From the NCBI GenBank assembly GCA_937951615.1, contig CALFBH010000007.1, positions 121,557 to 185,556 of the forward strand: a stretch of 64,000 nucleotides of DNA, read 5' to 3'. Position 1 is the first letter of the stretch; each line of letters begins with the position of its first letter. Origin of the DNA: an uncultured Saprospiraceae bacterium. Lineage in GTDB: Bacteria; Bacteroidota; Bacteroidia; Chitinophagales; Saprospiraceae. The position numbers and the translations under genes are program-made. The notes under the pieces are model-generated. The model was not told where the DNA came from. It ran no database searches and saw only the letters and a list, made by a program, of their open reading frames with translations. Below are positions 51,116-60,415 of the stretch, piece after piece.

Positions 51116-51141
51116 GTTGGTTTCGACTCCGCTCAACCAAC
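51116..51141. repeat. REP-like hairpin GTTGGTTTCGACTCCGCTCAACCAAC
   Basis: Near-identical to 23603-23628. Confidence 0.75.
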
Positions 51142-51322
51142 TACAATACAGTTGGTTGATTTGTATGGTATATATTGGATTTTTTCAAAAAAAATCAAGG
51201 GTTTGAGCAGTGGCTTTTGTCTTGAGGATACCCCAGTAAATCAAAAAAAATCCAACAAATTTCAAAAACAACGCACTACCCACAACACAAGTTCAGACAA
51301 GAATGTCTATGCTATTGTACAA

Positions 51323-51688
51323 CCTGCAACTCGCAACCCACCAACTCGCAACCCACCAACTCGCAACTCACCAACCCGCAACCCCGCAACCCGCAACCCC
51401 GCAACCCGCAACCCGCAACCCACCAATCCGCAACCCGCAACCCACCAACTCGCAACCCGCAACCCACCAACTCGCAACTCGCAACCCACCAACTCGCAAC
51501 TCGCAACCCACCAACTCGCAACTCGCAACCCACCAACCCGCAACTCGCAACCCGCAACCCACCAACCCGCAACCCACCAACCCACCAACCCGCAACCCAC
51601 CAACCCGCAACCCACCAATCCGCAACCCGCAACCCACCAACCCGCAACCCGCAACTCACCAACCCGCAACCCACCAACCCGCAACTCA
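51323..51688. repeat. About 366-bp minisatellite built from two words (CYCGCAA, 7 bp; CYCACCAA, 8 bp)
   Basis: Uninterrupted mixture of CCCGCAA/CTCGCAA and CCCACCAA/CTCACCAA; open in several frames on both strands. Confidence 0.95.
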
Positions 51689-51715
51689 AAAAAATCCGTA
51701 TATTTGCCCACAGAT

Positions 51716-53191
51716 ATGAAAAAGTTATTGATAGCCAATAGAGGTGAAATCGCCCTACGTGTAATGCGGACGGCGAAAGAAATGGGCATCCGCACGGTAG
51801 CCGTGTATTCCGAAGCTGACCGACTAGCTCCGCATGTGCGTTATGCAGATGAAGCAGTGTGTCTGGGACCACCGCCTTCCAATGAATCTTATTTACTGGG
51901 CGATAAAATTATAGCGGAAGCGAAAAAACTCGGCGTGGATGCCATACATCCTGGCTATGGTTTCCTGAGTGAAAATGCGGCATTTGCAGCAGCAGTCAAT
52001 AAAGCGGGGATGATCTTCGTGGGACCACCAATACACGCCATACAGGTGATGGGCAGCAAGCTGGCAGCCAAAGATACTGTCAAGGACTATAATATCCCGA
52101 TGGTGCCAGGAACAGATGAAGCGATTACGGACATTCCGGCAGCGAAAAAAATAGCAGGAGAAATTGGTTTCCCTATCCTCATCAAAGCCTCTGCGGGAGG
52201 TGGTGGTAAGGGAATGCGCGTAGTGGAAAGTCCGGCGGAGTTTGAAGAACAGATGCAGCGGGCGGTGAGTGAAGCGACTTCTTCTTTTGGCGATGGCTCG
52301 GTCTTTATTGAAAAGTATATCACTTCGCCCCGACATATTGAGATACAGGTACTCGCTGATAATCACGGTAATGTGGTGCATCTCTTCGAGCGGGAATGCA
52401 GCATACAGCGCAGGCATCAGAAGGTAGTAGAAGAAGCACCTTCGGTAGTGCTGACGCCCGAACTGCGGGCAGCGATGGGCAAAAGTGCGACTGATGTAGC
52501 GCGTTCCTGCGGCTATTCTGGCGCGGGTACAGTAGAGTTTTTGCTTGATGATGAGCTGAATTATTATTTCCTGGAAATGAACACCCGCCTACAGGTAGAA
52601 CATCCGGTGACGGAGCTGATTACGGGCATCGACCTGGTGCAGCAGCAATTGCTGGTGGCGCAAAATAAACCCTTAGCTTTCACGCAGGAAGACCTGAGTT
52701 TTAGCGGACATGCACTCGAACTTCGCGTATATGCCGAAGATCCGAACAATAATTTCCTGCCCAGCGTGGGCAATTTGCAGACTTACCGACCACCTAAAGG
52801 ACATGGCATTCGAGTGGACGATGGTTTTGAGGAAGGCATGGATATTCCGATTTATTATGATCCGATGATTGCCAAGCTGATTACTTATGGCAGCGACCGT
52901 GATGAAGCCATCCGGCGGATGCGACGGGCGATTTCGGATTATCAAATCACTGGAGTAGCAACAACTTTGTCTTTCGGCGAATTTGTCCTGCAACACGATG
53001 CTTTTCTATCAGGCAAATTTTCTACACATTTTGTAAAAGAATATTTTAATCCAAAACCAGATGCTGGAACGGAAGAAGAAGCTCAGGTAGCTGCTTTGTT
53101 GGCGATGCACTTATTGAAAAATGATGTTGCGCTTTCGACGAATACAGTGAAGGAGCAAGCGAGTGTTTCTAAGTGGCGGCAGCGACGCTAA
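51716..53191 (+). CDS. accC: Acetyl-CoA carboxylase, biotin carboxylase subunit
   Basis: 'MKKLLIANRGEIALRVMRTAKEMGIRTVAVYSEAD', 'GYGFLSENAAFA', 'IKASAGGGGKGMRVV', 'EMNTRLQVEHPVTELITGIDLV'; start trimmed from ORF track. Confidence 0.95.
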   Translation: MKKLLIANRGEIALRVMRTAKEMGIRTVAVYSEADRLAPHVRYADEAVCLGPPPSNESYLLGDKIIAEAKKLGVDAIHPGYGFLSENAAFAAAVNKAGMIFVGPPIHAIQVMGSKLAAKDTVKDYNIPMVPGTDEAITDIPAAKKIAGEIGFPILIKASAGGGGKGMRVVESPAEFEEQMQRAVSEATSSFGDGSVFIEKYITSPRHIEIQVLADNHGNVVHLFERECSIQRRHQKVVEEAPSVVLTPELRAAMGKSATDVARSCGYSGAGTVEFLLDDELNYYFLEMNTRLQVEHPVTELITGIDLVQQQLLVAQNKPLAFTQEDLSFSGHALELRVYAEDPNNNFLPSVGNLQTYRPPKGHGIRVDDGFEEGMDIPIYYDPMIAKLITYGSDRDEAIRRMRRAISDYQITGVATTLSFGEFVLQHDAFLSGKFSTHFVKEYFNPKPDAGTEEEAQVAALLAMHLLKNDVALSTNTVKEQASVSKWRQRR

Positions 53192-53214
53192 ACGTACCTT
53201 TTGTTTTTGTATTT

Positions 53215-54150
53215 TTGCCGCCAATCAATAATTCAATAATCAACAACAAGCAACAATACCTACTCGGTGCCACACTCGTCCTTTTGGGTTCGATATGTTT
53301 TTCTGCCAAAGCAGTTATGGTAAAATTAGCCTATCGCTATGAAATAGACAGCGTATCCTTAATGGCTTTGCGAATGATCTTTTCATTGCCTTTCTTCCTA
53401 ATAATTGCCTATCTATCGAATAAAAAAAGTGCTCAAAAACTCCAGCTTCAAAAACGGGATTGGGGATTGATTGCTGTATTTGGTATATCAGGATTTTATG
53501 TGGCAAGTTTAGCTGATTTTATTGGTTTGCAATTCATTACAGCAAGTCTTGAAAGAGTCATTCTATTCAGCTATCCTACAATAGTCGTCTTAATCGCTGC
53601 ATTATTTTTGAATCGAAAAATAAAAAAATCGGAAATATTTGCATTGGTTTTGACCTACGCAGGGACAGGCATTGCGCTGTTTGAAAATTTTAAATTACCA
53701 AATGAGGACAATGTACTCATAGGTAGTACACTCATTTTTATAGCTGCAATCGGGTATGCCATTTATGTAATAGGTAGTGGACAAATGCTCAAAAAAATGG
53801 GAACACTACAATATAATTCTTTAGCGATGACGGCGGCTTGCATGGCCATTATACTACACCACCTGATCGTTTATGATTTGGCTTTATTTCATTTCCAAAA
53901 GGAAATCTACCTACTGACTTTTATAATGGGGGTGTTTTCAACTGTCATAGCCTCCTTCCTTATTACAGGCGGCATTCGCATCATCGGGGCAAGCCATGCA
54001 GCGATTATCAGCAGTGTCGGACCGATTTCTACGATTATCTTGGCTTATATTTTCCTTGGTGAACGATTGAGTGGTTTACAATGGATGGGGACACTTATTG
54101 TCATCTTTGGCGTATTGGTCATTGCATTAAATAAGGAAAATAAGGATTAA
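53215..54150 (+). CDS. EamA/DMT-family transporter (start uncertain)
   Basis: Ten-TM-like hydrophobic profile, EamA-like repeat 'ISSVGPISTIILAYIFLGERLSGLQWMGTLIVIFGVLVIAL'; GTG 53173 or TTG 53215 start. Confidence 0.88.
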   Translation: MPPINNSIINNKQQYLLGATLVLLGSICFSAKAVMVKLAYRYEIDSVSLMALRMIFSLPFFLIIAYLSNKKSAQKLQLQKRDWGLIAVFGISGFYVASLADFIGLQFITASLERVILFSYPTIVVLIAALFLNRKIKKSEIFALVLTYAGTGIALFENFKLPNEDNVLIGSTLIFIAAIGYAIYVIGSGQMLKKMGTLQYNSLAMTAACMAIILHHLIVYDLALFHFQKEIYLLTFIMGVFSTVIASFLITGGIRIIGASHAAIISSVGPISTIILAYIFLGERLSGLQWMGTLIVIFGVLVIALNKENKD

Positions 54151-54362
54151 GAGCAGCTTGGAAACTTGAATATTTGCTTGTCGCAATGAGAAATCTATAA
54201 AAACATCTACGGTCTTTTGGATTAGTCATACGTATAATGTATTTTTGCCTACGTTTAATTTTAAGCTCAAGAAAACAAGCTGCATTACATCTTTTATTCC
54301 ATGATTTTTTGGGCATCCAAAGTATATTTTAATCTTAAATTTCATATAAAACTATTACACCC

Positions 54363-57300
54363 ATGAATTCCATTTACACCCAAAGTGTATCAAATGTACC
54401 CGAAGATTACACTCAACCAAGCTCCAACTACAAAAAGCATGTTTATATTGCTGTCGCAGGCATTATTGCTTTCTTCGGAATGTATCTTTTCCTGACCTTC
54501 TGGTTTTTCAACTCAGCCTATCGTTTATTGATGGATGTATTCTCTGGCGGTGATGCTGGTTTATTGCACATTGGGGTAGGATTTGCCTCGCTGTTTCTAG
54601 GCATTTTCATGATAAAAGCCTTCTTTTTTGTACAAACAAAATATGACGTGCAGGACAGAGAAGTAAAACCTGAAGACGAACCCTTGCTTTTTGATTTTCT
54701 TCATAAACTGGCAGATGAAACTGGAGCACCAAGACCTCATAAAGTGTATCTGTCGAACAGGGTGAACGCATCCGTATTTTATGATTTGTCTTTCTTAAAT
54801 TTGTTTTTCCCATCTAAGAAAAACCTGGAGATAGGACTAGGCTTGATTAATGTACTCAACCTCGGAGAATTTAAAGCTGTTCTGGCGCATGAGTACGGAC
54901 ACTTTGCACAACGTTCTATGCTAATCGGAAGATGGGTGTATATTGCCAATCAGATTGCAAGTACGATCATTACTAAACGAGATGCACTCGACAGTTTGCT
55001 AAGAGGTCTATCTAGTATAGACATAAGAATCTCTTGGATTGGCTGGATATTATCGCTCATCGTATGGTCAATACGTTCTCTGGTTGAACTTATCTTTAGA
55101 GTGGTGGTCTTATCCCAGCGCGCACTCTCACGCGAGATGGAATTTCAAGCCGATTTGGTCGCGGTATCTGTTACGGGCAGCGACGCGCTTATTCATGCTT
55201 TGCACAAACTACAGGCGGCGGATGCTGCATTATCCAACGCCATGCAGGCGGTGAGCAGACAATTGGAGCAGGAAAAAGCCATTGAAGATTTGTATTCCAT
55301 TCAATCTAATGCGATTCAAAAAACGGCTTATATTTTAAATGATGAGAGCTACGGAAAGTCTCCAAGTGTTCCTGAAGAAGACCCAGAGACTTTTAGAGTG
55401 TTTTCCAATAAAATAGCCCAACCACCTCAAATGTGGTCAACGCATCCGCCAGATCAGGAAAGAGAAGCAAATGCAAAAAGACACTATATAAAAGGACTGA
55501 TAGATGACCGTAGTGCCTGGGATTTGTTTAAGGATGCCAAAAGTACAAGGGTTTTATTGACAGAAGACCTGATAAAAACAGCTCAGATAAAAACAGAAGT
55601 AATAAATGAAACGGAGGCTATTCAGTTTCACAATGTACAGTATGAAAAAAGCTATTTCAAACCAAAATACAAAGGAGCTTATTTAGGTCGATTTATTTAC
55701 GAAGATTATACAGGAAGTGAAGACATCTACCTGCAAGAAATAAGCGAGGAAGAACTTGCTGCAAAACTGGAAAACATCTACCCCGATTCATTGGTGGAAG
55801 ATCTGGAAGACTACACAACACTTAGAAGCGAACTGCTTCAACTCGAAGCCCTTCGAGATAAAAAACTACAGGCAGCAGGAGAGAGCGGAATATGGCATAG
55901 AGGCACACCAATCAGAAGAGCTGAATTACCCGACATTATAAATGATGTTGCTAAAGAATTAAAATCTGCAAAAGCGATTATCACCAGACAGGATCAACTT
56001 TGCAGAACAGCGCATCTGAAATTGGCAGAAAAATTAGGAAAAAACTGGGCTGATTATTTGAAATCTCTGGGTCAAGTCATTCATTATTGTGAGCATAATG
56101 CCATAAATATGAATGATGCCCACAGAGTACTCGGTTCAGTCCTTAACATTGTCATGGCGGATAATAAAGTGACGGATTCTGAAATGCATAAGCTCTTACA
56201 GTCTTGTAATGAATTGCATGGAATTATGGTAAACATAAACGCCCACCGCAACTCTATTCATTTAGACAAACGTCTGCTGAAAGAATTAGGCGTAGAATCC
56301 TGGGCAGATGGATTGGAAGAACTTAAACTTCCCCGAGCCAATCATGATAACATCAATGACTGGATACCATCTATAAGTAGTTGGGTAGCCTCTTATGATT
56401 CATCGCTCAATGCTTTGAGATCTGAAGCATTAGAGGTGCTTTTGACGACAGAAGAAGAATTGCTTGAGATGAGTAAATCGGGAGAGGTTTACGCCGCGCC
56501 GACTGCAACAGAAATTGATGCGGAATATGGTATTTTATTACCTGGTGATGAAAGAGAAATTCCGGTGAAACTAAGTATGTGGGACAAATTTATTTCGGCA
56601 GATGGAATGATACCTGCTTTTACAAAATTTGCTGTTGCGGCATCTATCGTCGGTGGGACAGTTTTCCTGGCAGGTACGACCGGCAAATCTGATGTAAGTA
56701 TTTATAATGGACTTTCTCAGGCTGTCTCGGTCGATCTGAATGGTTCCAGCGTAAAGGTTCAGCCATACAGTTCTAAAAATGTATCTATCAGTTCGACAGG
56801 TAATTTTGCGATAAGCACTTATCTAGTTGAAGATGGAAGTCAGATAGATCAATTGACACCAACACTTGCAAATCGATCCGCCCACTATGTTTATAATGTT
56901 GCAGGAGCAGCTGTGCTGAATGAATACGAAGTACACTACAGTACAGTTGTGTCTGATGAGGAAGGGGGCAACGAAATTCTTGGCACAACAAAATGGATGC
57001 AGACAAAGGCTGATTATATCTTTACGGATCCGCCAGAATCTTTAAGAATGCGAGATGAGGGTAGAGTAGTGAAAAGTGCTATTGGTGCAGTCGGAAGTGA
57101 TATTAATCCGGGAGCATTAGTTGCTGTTTTGCAAGACGAACAAGCGCAGAAAACATTGATCGAAACACATGTTTTATACGACCGTTTAAATTCAAATACT
57201 ATTTATTGGACAAGTTTAGCCAACCAGATGGACAATGGGAAAGAGCTATTGCATAATCGTTTGAAGCGTTTTCCGAATGAGATTGAAACCATTAGAATGT

Positions 57301-58181
57301 TGATGGATAAAAGTGATGAAGATAAAAATGCGATATGCAGTGAATACACAGATAAAGCTTCGAAAGCTCCAGATAATGCTGACCTTAAATACATTGCCTG
57401 TAGATGTGAAGAAGACGAGCAAATTAAATCTTCCTGTTTTAAAGAAGCTGCAGCTAAATGGTCTGATCATAGTTGGATAAATTATGCAGCTGCTTATACT
57501 TACATTCAGGAAAACGACTGGGAAACAGGCTATAAATCCTTCCAAAAAGCCTATGGAAACGCTAAAGGATTAAAAGAGCCTATCGCTTTAAATTTGGCAA
57601 GAATTGGAAGGCTTTTAAAGGCTAAAGGCTCAGATGTTCCATTAGAACAGAATATAGGAAGTCGTTATTTGGAGTACTGCAAAGCTGTAGAAGCTGGGAC
57701 AGAACAAGACCCGTCTCTTTATGCTTACCACCTGCTTCATAAAGGATCGCTTGAAGAAGCCAGAAAACTTGCAAAGGATAATGCAGAGATTAAGGAAGAC
57801 ATTTACATCCTTACGGCAGCATCCGACGGAGCCAAAGAAGAATGGATAAAAGAAGCCCTTACATTAGAAACGGAAAATCTGAAGGGTGAAACTTTATTAG
57901 CTATCGCGGGATTATATCTGAGAAAAGGAAAAAGCCTTAATAAATTGGAAGGTCAATTAAAAAATATCCTCGGTGATGATGTCAATATAAATAATTTTAT
58001 CAATGCTGTTAAAAAAGGAAAATATGATACAGCTCATGAAACAATGAAATTGACTTCCGCACCATTAAATGGGCAACTAGCAGTCATGGCTTATGTGGCT
58101 AATGGCTCGAAAATTCCCGCAGACTGGAAGGATTATGCGAAATATTTACTGTTTGCACCAGAGAAGCCTTTTATGAAATAG
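54363..58181 (+). CDS. M48-family metallopeptidase with large C-terminal extension
   Basis: 'KAVLAHEYGHFAQRSM' (HExxH), 'REMEFQADLVAVSVTG' (ExxxD), TM segments, C-terminal TPR-like region. Confidence 0.88.
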   Translation: MNSIYTQSVSNVPEDYTQPSSNYKKHVYIAVAGIIAFFGMYLFLTFWFFNSAYRLLMDVFSGGDAGLLHIGVGFASLFLGIFMIKAFFFVQTKYDVQDREVKPEDEPLLFDFLHKLADETGAPRPHKVYLSNRVNASVFYDLSFLNLFFPSKKNLEIGLGLINVLNLGEFKAVLAHEYGHFAQRSMLIGRWVYIANQIASTIITKRDALDSLLRGLSSIDIRISWIGWILSLIVWSIRSLVELIFRVVVLSQRALSREMEFQADLVAVSVTGSDALIHALHKLQAADAALSNAMQAVSRQLEQEKAIEDLYSIQSNAIQKTAYILNDESYGKSPSVPEEDPETFRVFSNKIAQPPQMWSTHPPDQEREANAKRHYIKGLIDDRSAWDLFKDAKSTRVLLTEDLIKTAQIKTEVINETEAIQFHNVQYEKSYFKPKYKGAYLGRFIYEDYTGSEDIYLQEISEEELAAKLENIYPDSLVEDLEDYTTLRSELLQLEALRDKKLQAAGESGIWHRGTPIRRAELPDIINDVAKELKSAKAIITRQDQLCRTAHLKLAEKLGKNWADYLKSLGQVIHYCEHNAINMNDAHRVLGSVLNIVMADNKVTDSEMHKLLQSCNELHGIMVNINAHRNSIHLDKRLLKELGVESWADGLEELKLPRANHDNINDWIPSISSWVASYDSSLNALRSEALEVLLTTEEELLEMSKSGEVYAAPTATEIDAEYGILLPGDEREIPVKLSMWDKFISADGMIPAFTKFAVAASIVGGTVFLAGTTGKSDVSIYNGLSQAVSVDLNGSSVKVQPYSSKNVSISSTGNFAISTYLVEDGSQIDQLTPTLANRSAHYVYNVAGAAVLNEYEVHYSTVVSDEEGGNEILGTTKWMQTKADYIFTDPPESLRMRDEGRVVKSAIGAVGSDINPGALVAVLQDEQAQKTLIETHVLYDRLNSNTIYWTSLANQMDNGKELLHNRLKRFPNEIETIRMLMDKSDEDKNAICSEYTDKASKAPDNADLKYIACRCEEDEQIKSSCFKEAAAKWSDHSWINYAAAYTYIQENDWETGYKSFQKAYGNAKGLKEPIALNLARIGRLLKAKGSDVPLEQNIGSRYLEYCKAVEAGTEQDPSLYAYHLLHKGSLEEARKLAKDNAEIKEDIYILTAASDGAKEEWIKEALTLETENLKGETLLAIAGLYLRKGKSLNKLEGQLKNILGDDVNINNFINAVKKGKYDTAHETMKLTSAPLNGQLAVMAYVANGSKIPADWKDYAKYLLFAPEKPFMK

Positions 58182-58220
58182 AACTCTTGATCCTTTGACA
58201 AAAAGCGTGGAATGTATATT

Positions 58221-58284
58221 TTAGCCACGAATGCACAAATCGAATAGTAATTCATTCCTATTTAATTCATGCATTCGTGGCTAA
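58221..58284. repeat. Inverted repeat TTAGCCACGAATGCA ... TGCATTCGTGGCTAA
   Basis: Perfect 15-bp arms. Confidence 0.85.
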
Positions 58285-58325
58285 CTTAATTATACAGCCA
58301 TACGATTACAAAATAAACTCAATCC

Positions 58326-58874
58326 ATGAGGAAAATAAAAACAAACAACAGCGGAGAGCTGCTGTCAAGTGAAAAAGCATTTTTCGGAGGAGAATATTCC
58401 TTATGGGAAAAACTGAAGAAAAAAGGAGTTGGTTCAGCAAAGATAATCTACGACAAAGGAATCCCGGAATTTGACAAATTAAGTAGAAATGTAGAAGGCG
58501 AGATCAGCTTCGTTAGTTTTGAAATACTCAAAAATGGATTAATTTTAAGGCTGAACAGAAACCAGCGGGTAGAATGTGTAGGGCTAAAACTGGATGAGCT
58601 GGAAGCCATAAATCTAGTTGGATATAGAATAGATATTATAATGAGGGATGGCAGTATAAACAGAGTACATCGTGGCGAACTAGAGATAAAAGTAATAAAT
58701 GGTGATACCGCAAATTTCGCCATCATTGCTAGAGAATTTAAAACATTGATCGAATTTTTCCGCAGAGAAGAATTTGCGGATAAGTTCAATTTTTCCATAA
58801 GCACAAATCCACCAGAATATGACGACTATAAAAAAAGCCTTCCGTTTTGGAATCTAATCAGTGACTTCCTTTAG
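58326..58874 (+). CDS. Hypothetical protein in M48 cluster
   Basis: 182-aa ORF, same strand, 6 bp upstream of the next ORF. Confidence 0.7.
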   Translation: MRKIKTNNSGELLSSEKAFFGGEYSLWEKLKKKGVGSAKIIYDKGIPEFDKLSRNVEGEISFVSFEILKNGLILRLNRNQRVECVGLKLDELEAINLVGYRIDIIMRDGSINRVHRGELEIKVINGDTANFAIIAREFKTLIEFFRREEFADKFNFSISTNPPEYDDYKKSLPFWNLISDFL

Positions 58875-58879
58875 AAATT

Positions 58880-60331
58880 ATGCCAATACGCAAAGACTTC
58901 CTGCACCCCGAACCTCCTCAAATAACTCGTTTTCAAATTATTACAGGTTTGTTTATAATTGTATTATATGCCTTTGCCTGGTATTCGGTCTTATATTTGA
59001 CCAGAGAAATATTGAGAATGAACTCTGTTACGTATGATAATAATTTGTGGGTATTAACGGATGCAGAAGTCAGTTTTTACAACCTGTTTTTTGCTTTTAT
59101 TGCAGTCATTCTTGGACAATCTGCCTGCTTGATATATTGGTTTGACCGACCAAAACGTATATTTGGACAAATACGACGACGAACAAGTATCATCAATGAT
59201 CAGAGAGTATTGAATTGGTATTTTATGAGTTGGTTTTCAAAGCTAGGCTTTGTATTTGTTTTCCTATATGCCTGCTCATTCGATGACTATGGTTTCTTCT
59301 CTTTGATTGATGAGAAGCTTTTATATAATAGTTTTTGGGGTGAAATTGATTTTTATCCAAACTATAGTTATATCTACATACTCATTATCATTGTTCTGTT
59401 TTTACAATTATGGACTACAATCAGGCGGGTATACAAAAGAAAAAGCCTGAAATGGATGCTGGTGTCAATGGCGCTACTCTCCATTTCAGCCTTTGGGCTA
59501 TCAAAAATTAATCTAATAGATTATAAAAAAATCAACGAGCGTATTCTGAAAGAAAATATGTACTACACACATGGGATAGAATTGCCGGAATTGATAAAAT
59601 CGGAGGAAAAAAATCGCAAACTTTATCAACCAACTTTATATGTTGCTCCAGGAAAGTCATCTGATGACAAACCGATTGTTATTATTGAGACTACTGAGAT
59701 TAAAGTAGAAAATATATCGCAGATACTAGAGAGAGAGCGGACACCGCACAGTTTTAATTGGAGCTGCAACCTGAGTATTGACAGAAGAATAAAAATGAAA
59801 TTTGTTCAGGAAATATATAGAGAACTTGCAGAAGCATCCATGTTTAAATGTGATTTCACGATTGCCCAGCCACATAGAATACACGATAAAGTATATAACC
59901 AGAATGGTGTGTTTTCAGCTAGAATACCCCTTCATTGCTCAAGTGTTATGACTACAGAAGATATCTTCAAAATGTTAAACAATGAAAAAGTAAGCATAAT
60001 AGAAATTAAACCGACAGCATCAGCTTGCTTTATTGATGATGTCTTGATGCCATACCCCAAAATACAAAATACAGTCTATCAGAAAATATTAGAAAACAAT
60101 CCGAATTATGTAATCAAACTATATGTAAAAGATGAAATGGATGTAGAAGCATATCTGAAAATACAATCTGCTATAAGAGAAGGCCTCAAACGGCATAAAA
60201 AGGAATATGCAATAAAGGTGTTTTCAAAGGAATATGATAGATTGATGATTGAAGAAAAAAAAGAAATAGCCAGAAAATATCCCTATGCTGTAGTTGAAAT
60301 AACAGAAGATATGGCTACAGATTTTGAGTAA
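58880..60331 (+). CDS. Hypothetical multi-TM membrane protein in M48 cluster
   Basis: TM segments at N-terminus, soluble C-terminal region. Confidence 0.75.
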   Translation: MPIRKDFLHPEPPQITRFQIITGLFIIVLYAFAWYSVLYLTREILRMNSVTYDNNLWVLTDAEVSFYNLFFAFIAVILGQSACLIYWFDRPKRIFGQIRRRTSIINDQRVLNWYFMSWFSKLGFVFVFLYACSFDDYGFFSLIDEKLLYNSFWGEIDFYPNYSYIYILIIIVLFLQLWTTIRRVYKRKSLKWMLVSMALLSISAFGLSKINLIDYKKINERILKENMYYTHGIELPELIKSEEKNRKLYQPTLYVAPGKSSDDKPIVIIETTEIKVENISQILERERTPHSFNWSCNLSIDRRIKMKFVQEIYRELAEASMFKCDFTIAQPHRIHDKVYNQNGVFSARIPLHCSSVMTTEDIFKMLNNEKVSIIEIKPTASACFIDDVLMPYPKIQNTVYQKILENNPNYVIKLYVKDEMDVEAYLKIQSAIREGLKRHKKEYAIKVFSKEYDRLMIEEKKEIARKYPYAVVEITEDMATDFE

Positions 60332-60335
60332 AAAC

Positions 60336-60413
60336 TCCTAAATTAACTCAATTACCAAATTAACTCAATCAACCCAATAACTCAATCAACCCAATACACT
60401 CAATACACACAAA
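60336..60413 (+). repeat. AACTCAAT-word repeat
   Basis: TTAACTCAATTACCAAATTAACTCAATCAACCCAATAACTCAATCAACCCAATACACTCAATACACAC. Confidence 0.8.
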
Positions 60414-60415
60414 AA

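Noticed and set aside
51152-51715. N-terminal extension of AccC (TRNPPTRNPATRN...)
   Set aside because: Repeat-derived; canonical AccC start MKKLLIANRGEIALR is at 51716
51307-51872. Minus-strand ORFs 'VGCGLRVGGLRVASWW'
   Set aside because: Low-complexity translation of the minisatellite
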